A stretch of 64,000 nt of DNA, from contig JAETRU010000008.1 in NCBI GenBank assembly GCA_021769965.1, positions 32,934 to 96,933 of the forward strand. Direction: 5' to 3'. Made by a program: the position numbers and the translations under genes. The notes below the pieces were generated by a model that was not told the origin of the DNA, made no database searches, and worked only from the letters and a program-made list of their open reading frames with translations. Within the stretch, counting starts at the first letter, position 1; every line of letters begins with the position of its first letter. Of the stretch, positions 25,164 through 32,315 are shown in pieces. This stretch comes from Eubacterium sp. (GTDB lineage Bacteria > Bacillota > Clostridia > Peptostreptococcales > Anaerovoracaceae).

Positions 25164-26384
25164 TTACTTATCCATTGAATTTTGTAATTTTTGATAGATC
25201 GCTTGATTCTTCATGCTGTTGATATTTCGATAAAATGCGCGGTTGATCAGATTTATGGCTCTGTCGATTTTTTGAAGTCCGCCAAGATTTGACGGTTTTA
25301 AAAAATGTTCGATATAGTCGTTTTTTCCGTCATAGCGCATTGATGCATGATTTTTGTAATATCCTTTTTTGCCGTCATTGATTAAACTGCGTCCTTCTCG
25401 CAAAATTGCATTTCCCAGCTTTTCATACAATTCATCCATTTTGCTGGTTTCATAGCTTCGCTGTGTTTTGCTATTTTGACCATAAGCGTACTGATAGCCT
25501 GAATCTGCTTTTTTAAGGATTTCTGTCAGTTCGTCAAAGTCCTTTGAAAAGTAGGTTTTGATGATTCTGTCAGAAAGCGCGTCGATCTGCGGACGAAAAT
25601 CCTGCATCGCATTCATATTGTACTTCCAGAGCCGCAAATCATCAGGGAGGTTAGTAAGCAGTCGCTTAAAATCATCACTGATTTCCGAGTTCTGATAGAT
25701 GAGATTCTCGGATTTGACTTTGCTTACGATGCGCTGCCGCATAATGTCGTTGATCTCGCGTGTCATGGCAGAGGTCTGCATGATGTTGTTGGCAAGATCG
25801 CTTTTGGCTGCTTCCAGAGACTTGCCACGAAATTTGCCGCGCTGGTAGAGCTGTCCCTTCGCATTGCGGCGGCAGCGGCCTTGTCCCTCGATCCAGCTCA
25901 CGTTGCTGTCCACAATGGCGATGTGTACGTGCAGGTGTTCTGTATTGTGGTGGATCGATGCGGACCAAACGGCAGAACCAAAACCTTCCTTGTCCAGCAT
26001 TTTGTCGATGGCAGAGCATGTGTACCGCCGCAGAAGCTCTTCATGAACCTGGTTGTTTTCTTTGTCATAGATCCCGTATTCAGCCAGCCAGTCCATATCA
26101 AAGGAAAACAGCTGCTGCCAGAGCGGAGAACCTTGCATTTCTGCCTGCTGCACTCGTTCTTTAAATGCCTGCTTGCCGTTAGCTCCCAGGAAGCCGTGTT
26201 GGTCAAAGATTCCATAAGTCTTTTCGTCATTATCCATATAGTCCGCGAACGCTGAGAAGGATTCCAGGTGCGCGTTATAGGTCGATGCGTCTGCATCGAT
26301 GTAGTCGACGAAGGATGCGTATTTCTGAGCGCCGGGCATGATGAATCTGGTAGGCTGTACAATGCCCGGAGACGGTCTATTCAT
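25164..26384 (-). CDS. MobP2-like relaxase
   Basis: 406 residues from ATG 26384, 6 bases after GAGGTG; an ATG at 26390 abuts that site. The N-terminus (FVDYIDADAS, FSAFADYMDNDEKTYGIFD) and the metal motif IHHNTEHLHVHIAI, with three histidines in the HxxxHxHxH arrangement, match the MobP2 branch of the MobP relaxases. It would nick at oriT, stay bound to the 5' end, and be exported by the type IV machine. Two small accessory genes lie directly upstream. Confidence 0.85.
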   Translation of the reverse strand: MNRPSPGIVQPTRFIMPGAQKYASFVDYIDADASTYNAHLESFSAFADYMDNDEKTYGIFDQHGFLGANGKQAFKERVQQAEMQGSPLWQQLFSFDMDWLAEYGIYDKENNQVHEELLRRYTCSAIDKMLDKEGFGSAVWSASIHHNTEHLHVHIAIVDSNVSWIEGQGRCRRNAKGQLYQRGKFRGKSLEAAKSDLANNIMQTSAMTREINDIMRQRIVSKVKSENLIYQNSEISDDFKRLLTNLPDDLRLWKYNMNAMQDFRPQIDALSDRIIKTYFSKDFDELTEILKKADSGYQYAYGQNSKTQRSYETSKMDELYEKLGNAILREGRSLINDGKKGYYKNHASMRYDGKNDYIEHFLKPSNLGGLQKIDRAINLINRAFYRNINSMKNQAIYQKLQNSMDK

Positions 26385-26622
26385 AGTCATCACCTCGTTC
26401 CTGCAGCTGCTCCAGAAGCTCTGCGACATCGGAAAGAATGTCCGTATTCACGGAGATTACTTTCAACAGCATGTCAATTTGATTTTGGGACGTTCTGCTG
26501 GCAAATGCGTTTTCCATGAATTCTACAAGATATGCTTGTCTGCTCATTCTCGCCTTTTTCGCTTTTTCGTCAATACTGCAAATTGTGGCATCACTGAGAT
26601 TTCGTATAATTATCGTTTTCAT
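26377..26622 (-). CDS. Small relaxosome accessory protein
   Basis: 81 residues, beginning MKTIIIRNLSDATICSIDEKAKKARMSRQAYL, a pattern of ribbon-helix-helix proteins that bind DNA as dimers (MobC/MbeC-like helpers). It overlaps the relaxase start and the upstream gene's stop, so the three are co-translated. A role in opening oriT is inferred from position and fold. Confidence 0.78.
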   Translation of the reverse strand: MKTIIIRNLSDATICSIDEKAKKARMSRQAYLVEFMENAFASRTSQNQIDMLLKVISVNTDILSDVAELLEQLQERGDDYE

Positions 26623-27071
26623 TCATTATCACGCTCTTTACTTTTTGAACTGTTTTTGCCTTTTTGCCATGCTTTCTCTTTTGTCGATTTTTTGATTTTT
26701 TCATAAACCTCGTTTTTTGATTTTGAATAGAGCGGATGCGGAAGGGCAGAAACGGACAAAAACTCCGGATTTGCAATTTGACGAGAATGAAGCAAACTGT
26801 TAAACATATTCAATTGTGTTTTTTGCAGAATATTGGTCTCTTGGCAGTTTAAACGAATTTGCTTTCCATATGAACTTTTTGCGAAAGCTGAAAATATGTA
26901 ATTCAGTTCATCTTCTGCAAATGGCCTGCCGGTGCATTTTTGATAAAAGCAGGAAATCGCGCTTTCTATGACCTGCCGTTCTGTGTGCAGCTCCGGACGC
27001 TGCCGCAGCAGCTCTTTCACCATGTCATCGATCTCCGGCGATACCCGGATGGTCTTTTTTACGTCAGTCAC
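26619..27071 (-). CDS. Putative DNA-binding relaxosome protein
   Basis: 150 residues from GTG 27071 with GGAG 9 bases upstream. The N-terminus (KKTIRVSPEIDDMVKELLRQRPELHTERQVIESAI) resembles a ribbon-helix-helix or MobC-type domain; the C-terminus is Lys/Ser-rich and probably disordered. It is the first gene after the presumed oriT and is co-transcribed with the relaxase. Confidence 0.68.
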   Translation of the reverse strand: MTDVKKTIRVSPEIDDMVKELLRQRPELHTERQVIESAISCFYQKCTGRPFAEDELNYIFSAFAKSSYGKQIRLNCQETNILQKTQLNMFNSLLHSRQIANPEFLSVSALPHPLYSKSKNEVYEKIKKSTKEKAWQKGKNSSKSKERDNE

Positions 27072-27399
27072 GGTGTCACGCTCCTTTCAATTTTGTTTTT
27101 CGGTCAGTGACGGCTTTGCCGTTTCGGGAATAGGTATGTTTTCCCATGGCAGACGCCATAGTGAAAACTCTGAGCATAAGGAAAATCTGCTATCATAAAT
27201 GATAGAAACGGCAAAGCCGTTTGATTTTCGGTGATATCAAAATCGAGGGTTACTGCCAGCTGACAGCCATACTGATTTTGAAAGATTTTTATGGATTTTT
27301 CTTGAAAAATGATGGTTTTTCATGTTTTCGCAGTTTTTGCATTTTGAAAAAATCACACTTTTTAACTGTTTTGGGCAAATTATAAAAGTCTGCAATTCT
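27072..27399. other. Non-coding region with candidate origin of transfer
   Basis: No gene in 328 bases. The segment 27110-27222 holds a cluster of inverted repeats: ACGGC-TTT-GCCGT (27110-27122), an imperfect arm pair GTTTTCCCATGGC and GCCATAGTGAAAAC (27138-27168), CTATCAT/ATGATAG (27190-27205) and AAACGGC-AAA-GCCGTTT (27206-27222). The first and last are versions of the same repeat. Placed directly upstream of the relaxosome genes, this is the best oriT candidate in the element. The rest (27223-27399) is AT-rich without clear features. Confidence 0.6.
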
Positions 27400-28257
27400 T
27401 CAAAGTTGGGAGATTTCATCTCTTTTGGCTCTTGCCTCGTCCAGCTTGTCTTGCAAAGATTCTATTTTTGCTTCTTTTTGCCGTATTGCGTCATTCGTTC
27501 GATTTATGATTTCTTTGTTTTTTAGGATTTTATCATCAGCGGAGGAAAGTTCATCTGTGGTCAAATAGGATTTACTGTCTTCCAGTTCAAGATTCTCTTT
27601 TTCCAGGTTTTTGACCTGATCATGCAAAGTCTGCAATTGGTCAGTTTCACGTTTCAGCTGTTTTTCCAGTTTTGCTATAATTACGTCAATCCGGCAAACC
27701 AGATAATCCTCTTTTTTCTTTGTGTCCAACGAATCGACCATTTGAAGATTATATTTATTTATGGTGCAAATGCCGGTTTGCGCATCTGTAGCATCTTCCA
27801 TGGCGCCGTATTTTGGTGCAAAAAGAAGCTGGGCTTCATCAAAGGGCTTTACGCCGTGGATACGGATGACGGTGAGCAGCGTATCATGCAGGACTTCGTC
27901 TATTTCGATATTTTTGCTATTGGCGCCAGTCAGCGACAAGGCGTAATAGTAGTCATCTACGCCGTCAAAGTTATTATTGCTAAACTCCAAAACGATCTCA
28001 AGAGTCTCCTGTGCTTTTGCATAAGAAATCTCATAAACCGTAAAACTGCGTAGAGAGTCGAATTCATAGGATGTGCCGATTTTTGTCACATCACTCTTAC
28101 TGACGAGTTTTGCCGGAAAGATCAAATTAGACAAAAAGCAAAGAAGCAGGATGATAAGCACTGCGAGGATGCTGCCCAAAATCAAATTTCGATGTTTTTC
28201 ATACTTATACAGCTTTTCGGCTTTTTTCATAGTGCTACTGTTTTTTTCAAATTCCAT
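27400..28257 (-). CDS. Membrane protein with C-terminal coiled coil
   Basis: 285 residues: short basic cytoplasmic N-terminus, one transmembrane segment at about 27-48, a soluble domain to about 185, and a coiled coil (about 195-283) rich in Glu, Lys and Leu. I do not recognise the family. Ribosome site AAAGGAGA lies upstream. In the transfer region, a one-pass protein with an external coiled coil could be a structural part of the conjugation machine, but nothing proves it. Confidence 0.65.
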   Translation of the reverse strand: MEFEKNSSTMKKAEKLYKYEKHRNLILGSILAVLIILLLCFLSNLIFPAKLVSKSDVTKIGTSYEFDSLRSFTVYEISYAKAQETLEIVLEFSNNNFDGVDDYYYALSLTGANSKNIEIDEVLHDTLLTVIRIHGVKPFDEAQLLFAPKYGAMEDATDAQTGICTINKYNLQMVDSLDTKKKEDYLVCRIDVIIAKLEKQLKRETDQLQTLHDQVKNLEKENLELEDSKSYLTTDELSSADDKILKNKEIINRTNDAIRQKEAKIESLQDKLDEARAKRDEISQL

Positions 28258-28269
28258 CTGAATCTCCTT

Positions 28270-28569
28270 TTAGAAATATGATAAAATCTGCTCTTTGATC
28301 AAAATCAACTGCACGATCAATTCTTCACGGATAGCCGGATAGATCAATGAGATGATACCGACCGCCGCGAGAATTGTGATGCAGATCGCGCTGGCGGTTT
28401 TGATGAAGGATATCAGCAGGCGGATGAAGAACTTAACTTTATCATCTTTTTCGACAACCACGATATTCTCGTCTTCGATATTATGCTTCTTTTTGAGTTC
28501 CTCCTGATGCTTTTCATATTCCAATTTCTCGTGGTATTCCTGAACAAGACCGGTTTTATACTTTTCCAT
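28270..28569 (-). CDS. Small membrane protein of the transfer region
   Basis: 99 residues: a highly charged helical first half (Lys/Glu-rich, about 1-45) and one or two hydrophobic segments (about 49-92). Good ribosome site AAGGAGG. No family recognised. It sits between the CpaE-like protein and the coiled-coil membrane protein, all in one orientation with 12-13 base gaps, suggesting a three-gene unit. Confidence 0.65.
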   Translation of the reverse strand: MEKYKTGLVQEYHEKLEYEKHQEELKKKHNIEDENIVVVEKDDKVKFFIRLLISFIKTASAICITILAAVGIISLIYPAIREELIVQLILIKEQILSYF

Positions 28570-28582
28570 AATGACCTCCTTT

Positions 28583-29710
28583 TTATTTTCGGAACAATCG
28601 TTTACGCGGTTTGTTTTTATCCATTTGTTCAGCAGATACAGGAAGCTGTGTCTGCATTACGGCATGAAACAGATCGTTGTGCCGGATATTGTAGACGAAT
28701 GGATCCGGGGTAAACTCCAAAAAGTGGGATCTATCTGCCTTATCTTGCATCATGCTGAGAACCGCCTGCCGATCGGCGTCAGATACAAAGTTAAAAATGT
28801 AATTTGTAATTGGATTGCCATGGAGCAGCTCAATGAGCTTCGGAAATTGACTGAGTTCATCGGGGCCGGTTCCGCCAACGGCGATGATGATATCCCGCTC
28901 AACAAGGCTTACAATGTCCGCCTGATCGATGCTACTATAATCATAGACCAGATACGTATAGCCGGCCTTTAGAATGTCTGAAACCGTTGCCGGATGCTGA
29001 TAGAGACGAATGTTGTTAAAGATTACAGAGTCTGCAGCATCTTCGACATTATAAAAATGACGGATGTTTTCAACATATCCCGGCTGCATTTGTACATAGC
29101 AGGCAGAAGATTCGGATTGCAGATTCAGGTACTTTACCAGCTGCAAAGCGGTGGTGGTCGTTCCGATCCGGGACATACATCCAACAACACCGATTTTTTT
29201 CACTGGATTTGAGAATGATAACGGACTCGAAATGCCGGGAGAAATTGTCCGGGAGCCTAAAATCTGATCGTATAGTATTTCACGGTTTTGTATGATCTGT
29301 TCATTTGAGGTGGAATTAGCCGGCGTCTCGAGTGCGGACTGCAGAGCAGTCCTGATCGCACCTAAGCGTTTCCCCTCAAAGATAAAGTGAATGATACCGA
29401 TCGCTTCCAGGCTAGCAATCTGCCTGCTGTTTAAATCAAAGCCGGGGCAAAATATGATCATGTTACAGTTGGCGGCAAGCCTGATATGGTCGATTACTTC
29501 CGTAACCTCTTCTTCTGAGGATTCTATATCAGATAAATCGACCATGACTACCTGCCCGGCGGCTCTGATAATTTTTTCTTCCAGCAGCTTGAGAAGATGA
29601 GGCTGCCCATTATCAAAGGGAACGGTCTCAAAAGTGATGCCTTTCTCGCTACAGAGATCTTCTGCAACATAGCGGCCGTATTCGTTATTTCCAACGTAAA
29701 TTAGTTTCAC
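28583..29710 (-). CDS. CpaE/MinD-like protein lacking P-loop lysines
   Basis: 375 residues from GTG 29710 with AAAGGAGG upstream. Residues 1-140 resemble a receiver-like Rossmann domain as in CpaE; residues 170-350 follow the SIMIBI ATPase plan: IGVVGCMSRIGTTTTALQLVKYLN at the position of the deviant Walker A, YLVYDYSSID for the switch region, and IIIAVGGTGPDEL. In the P-loop, both the signature lysine and the Walker lysine of the KGGxGKTT pattern are replaced (by Met and Thr), so ATP hydrolysis is doubtful. Possibly a structural or targeting partner of the secretion complex. Confidence 0.72.
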   Translation of the reverse strand: MKLIYVGNNEYGRYVAEDLCSEKGITFETVPFDNGQPHLLKLLEEKIIRAAGQVVMVDLSDIESSEEEVTEVIDHIRLAANCNMIIFCPGFDLNSRQIASLEAIGIIHFIFEGKRLGAIRTALQSALETPANSTSNEQIIQNREILYDQILGSRTISPGISSPLSFSNPVKKIGVVGCMSRIGTTTTALQLVKYLNLQSESSACYVQMQPGYVENIRHFYNVEDAADSVIFNNIRLYQHPATVSDILKAGYTYLVYDYSSIDQADIVSLVERDIIIAVGGTGPDELSQFPKLIELLHGNPITNYIFNFVSDADRQAVLSMMQDKADRSHFLEFTPDPFVYNIRHNDLFHAVMQTQLPVSAEQMDKNKPRKRLFRK

Positions 29711-29724
29711 ATTATGTTCCTCCT

Positions 29725-31812
29725 TTACTTTTCCTGTCCAGATTTTTCATTTTCACCTTCTAAGTTTTTAGTGCCAAAATCGAAATTGGATCGCTTAGAA
29801 TGCTGCCGTTCTAAAAAATCATTGAAATTGATACAAGGCTGCGCTGGTTCTTGACGTGCATAATCAGGAATCGGAATACCATTTTTTTGACACATATCAG
29901 TTATGATATTACCACGGTATGTGTATCGATTATTCTTTTCAAAGTCTGTTTCGGTAAGTCCAAGAGACTTCAGTCCATGTTCATACATATGCTGCACGAC
30001 GCTTATAGGAATATCATTCTTGATGACATGCATACCGTAATCGCAAAAGTATTCTGTTACCTTTTTGCTCGGTTCCACATGAAATAGTTCCTCATAAGTT
30101 GCTATAAGGTTGACTGCCTTTGGGGTATAGTGATTGCGTGATTCTTTTGTCATGGGTATTTCCTCCATTTCTAGCCGGGAGATTAGGTTGGACAGCTGAC
30201 GAGATATAGCTTCTGGCAGACCATGGGCATCAAACCGTCGCTCCTGCCATCTGCCTTTTGTGCCGTTGATACCGTTCATCATTTTGATACCGGTGCCCCC
30301 AGCGGCCTGCCATGAAAGCAGGTTGTCGGTATAGTCATCCACCAGAATATCTGTGCTTTTAACTCCTCCGGGGACATAATCGGCTTTATTTTTCCCACAC
30401 AGTGGAAAAATACGGTGAGCACGATCTACTTGCGGCAGATACTGGTCAAGCCATGCGTTTTTCTCATCAAGCGCATAGGGACTGTCTGCCAGCACTGATG
30501 ATAGAATGTATACTTCTGTTTCTGGATTATCTTTTATGTAAAACTTCAGTCCTTCCACAGCGTTTCCATAGGATTTTAAATTTTGAAAGTAGCCTTTTTG
30601 ATACAGTGTTTCAATTTGCTCTACGGGAGTAAATACAGCTAGCGTACCGTCGAGATCGACAAAGAGACGGCACGTGCCTGTCTGGGATCGATAGGCCTGC
30701 TGCCGCATACCGTTCTGCTCTGCAATTTCATAGTACAGGATGGATTCTTTTTGCATTCGATCTACGAGCAAATCCACATTTCTTCTTGAAATGTGTTCTT
30801 CTTCGACTTTGCTCAAAAATGATGAATCTTCTGACAGAAAAACAACATCTTGCAAGTATCCTTCCTTTACCAACGGTGTTAAATGATTAAAAAGCTTCTT
30901 ATCTGAAGTAATACAGAGTACATTAACTGAGCCAAAACATTTCATTTGTTCTACCAGCCATGCACTCAGGGAATCATCCCAAAGCACATCGGTAGAAATC
31001 TCTTGGATTGTTCTGATGGCGCTTCCGCTGCAGTAAAGCAAGTAACTGACTTCCTCTTTTCCTGCCGATTCAACAAGTTGTTTACCAATTAAAGCGATTT
31101 GGTCTGAAGTTTTTACAGGTTGATGTAAAAGAGGATGGTTCAGCGATGGCCGCAACATGAGATCCTGATCTTTTGATTCTGGTGGAATCTGTCTGATTTC
31201 GTAACTTCCAGAAGTATCAATCAGCGCAAATCTCTTATGGTTAATGACAACATGCCCAGCAAAACCAGAAACTTTTGCAAAGCGCAATGACAAAATGCAA
31301 TCCGCAAAAGATGGTGTCGGATCTCCGCTGGGGTGGTTATGGAGCAGATAAAAAGTATCTGCTCCAGTTTGTGCCATCATCTGTTTAACATGCTCTTCCG
31401 GCCTGTCTGAATCCTTAAACTGTATTTCAACGAGACTAGGGAGTCGGTTACTAAGACCTTCAACAGCGATTATCCTTTTATCCTTCAAATAAAAAACCCT
31501 TGTCGTTTCAAACAAGGGATTTCTATATGCCTGCATCATAACTGCCAGGTCTTCTGGCGAACTTATTTCTGCTCCGAGGAAATTGACTCCACCATCTTTG
31601 ATATATTTTGTTGTGATTCCATTTCCGAGGAGATGCGCTCTCCCCCGAAGATGAACACCTCCGGCGGCTCGCTGTAGGTGATCGGCGGTTCCCCCTCTTT
31701 CCGGGATCTTGATGGAATTGACTGCTGCTTCTGCATGATTTAAACCCTCCTTATCTTTTTCGTATTCTTTATGATATTTTAACAGATTATCGCGGATATT
31801 GTCTATAGGCAT
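29725..31812 (-). CDS. RadC-like JAB / 5'-nucleotidase fusion protein
   Basis: 695 residues from ATG 31812 (AGGAGG 9 bases upstream). A RadC-type JAB domain at about 70-205 contains LLHNHPSGDPTPSFAD with metal residues His158, His160 and Asp171. A middle region (about 215-365) is unassigned. A HAD-like 5'(3')-deoxyribonucleotidase (NT5C type) at about 381-505 has FVDLDGTLAVF with Asp386/Asp388 and ILVDDYTDNLLSW with Asp492/Asp493. About 190 further residues follow. Residues 32-66 look out of frame; another small gene overlaps there. Such polyvalent proteins in ICEs are thought to act in the recipient on host defences or nucleotide pools (inference). Confidence 0.8.
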   Translation of the reverse strand: MPIDNIRDNLLKYHKEYEKDKEGLNHAEAAVNSIKIPERGGTADHLQRAAGGVHLRGRAHLLGNGITTKYIKDGGVNFLGAEISSPEDLAVMMQAYRNPLFETTRVFYLKDKRIIAVEGLSNRLPSLVEIQFKDSDRPEEHVKQMMAQTGADTFYLLHNHPSGDPTPSFADCILSLRFAKVSGFAGHVVINHKRFALIDTSGSYEIRQIPPESKDQDLMLRPSLNHPLLHQPVKTSDQIALIGKQLVESAGKEEVSYLLYCSGSAIRTIQEISTDVLWDDSLSAWLVEQMKCFGSVNVLCITSDKKLFNHLTPLVKEGYLQDVVFLSEDSSFLSKVEEEHISRRNVDLLVDRMQKESILYYEIAEQNGMRQQAYRSQTGTCRLFVDLDGTLAVFTPVEQIETLYQKGYFQNLKSYGNAVEGLKFYIKDNPETEVYILSSVLADSPYALDEKNAWLDQYLPQVDRAHRIFPLCGKNKADYVPGGVKSTDILVDDYTDNLLSWQAAGGTGIKMMNGINGTKGRWQERRFDAHGLPEAISRQLSNLISRLEMEEIPMTKESRNHYTPKAVNLIATYEELFHVEPSKKVTEYFCDYGMHVIKNDIPISVVQHMYEHGLKSLGLTETDFEKNNRYTYRGNIITDMCQKNGIPIPDYARQEPAQPCINFNDFLERQHSKRSNFDFGTKNLEGENEKSGQEK
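31563..31736 (-). CDS. 57-residue protein overlapping the JAB gene in another frame
   Basis: ATG 31736 follows AAGGAGGGTTTAAATC, a strong ribosome site. The frame encodes 57 residues, including EPPITYSEPPEVFIFGGE, which reads like natural protein, whereas the JAB frame over the same DNA gives a Gly/Arg/His-rich string typical of out-of-frame sequence. Either this is a genuine overlapping gene or the two frames were once joined and a base was gained or lost in the G-run near 31642. No homology is claimed. Confidence 0.6.
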   Translation of the reverse strand: MQKQQSIPSRSRKEGEPPITYSEPPEVFIFGGERISSEMESQQNISKMVESISSEQK

Positions 31813-31904
31813 ATTGTCTGTCCTCCTTCAGCGATATTAAAGATTTGTGAAGCGCTATTCTGCGATCTTAGCGATTTTTTTACGGTTGATAGATGTTCTG
31901 TGCC

Positions 31905-32309
31905 TTAGATGACGGACTCAAATGGGTTGATTTTCAGTCCACAGGCATTGTCTCCTGCGGTTTCGGTGATGGTATTGCTGCCGACGTTTTCTGGCGCAAT
32001 GATCTCATCGGATTTTGCAGCCGATTCCAGCGGGAAATCTATTACGGGTTCTGGCAATGGGGCATCCTTTGATTTCTGGAACAGTGATGCTTGGTTTGCC
32101 TGCTGCAGTAGTTTGTTCCTGACCGTAGCGGGATCCAGATCGAGCATGGCTGCCATCAGCTCTGCGCTCTGTGTTAGACGCTCATTAAGTCGATCAAGCT
32201 CTGTCTGAGCTTTTGCAAGGCTTACGCTGTCTTTTTCCATGCGGCCTTGCAGCCGCGCAATCTTTTCACTCAGCTTTGCGCGTTTTATCATCATTGTGTT
32301 GATATCCAT
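31905..32309 (-). CDS. Coiled-coil protein of unknown function
   Basis: 134 residues: residues 5-55 form a heptad-rich helix (KRAKLSEKIARLQGRMEKDS), the rest is Pro-, Ala- and Asn-containing and probably flexible. Ribosome site GAAAGGATG upstream. It lies 6 bases after the VirB6-like gene, so is part of the transfer operon. No known family. Confidence 0.68.
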   Translation of the reverse strand: MDINTMMIKRAKLSEKIARLQGRMEKDSVSLAKAQTELDRLNERLTQSAELMAAMLDLDPATVRNKLLQQANQASLFQKSKDAPLPEPVIDFPLESAAKSDEIIAPENVGSNTITETAGDNACGLKINPFESVI

Positions 32310-32315
32310 AGTTTA

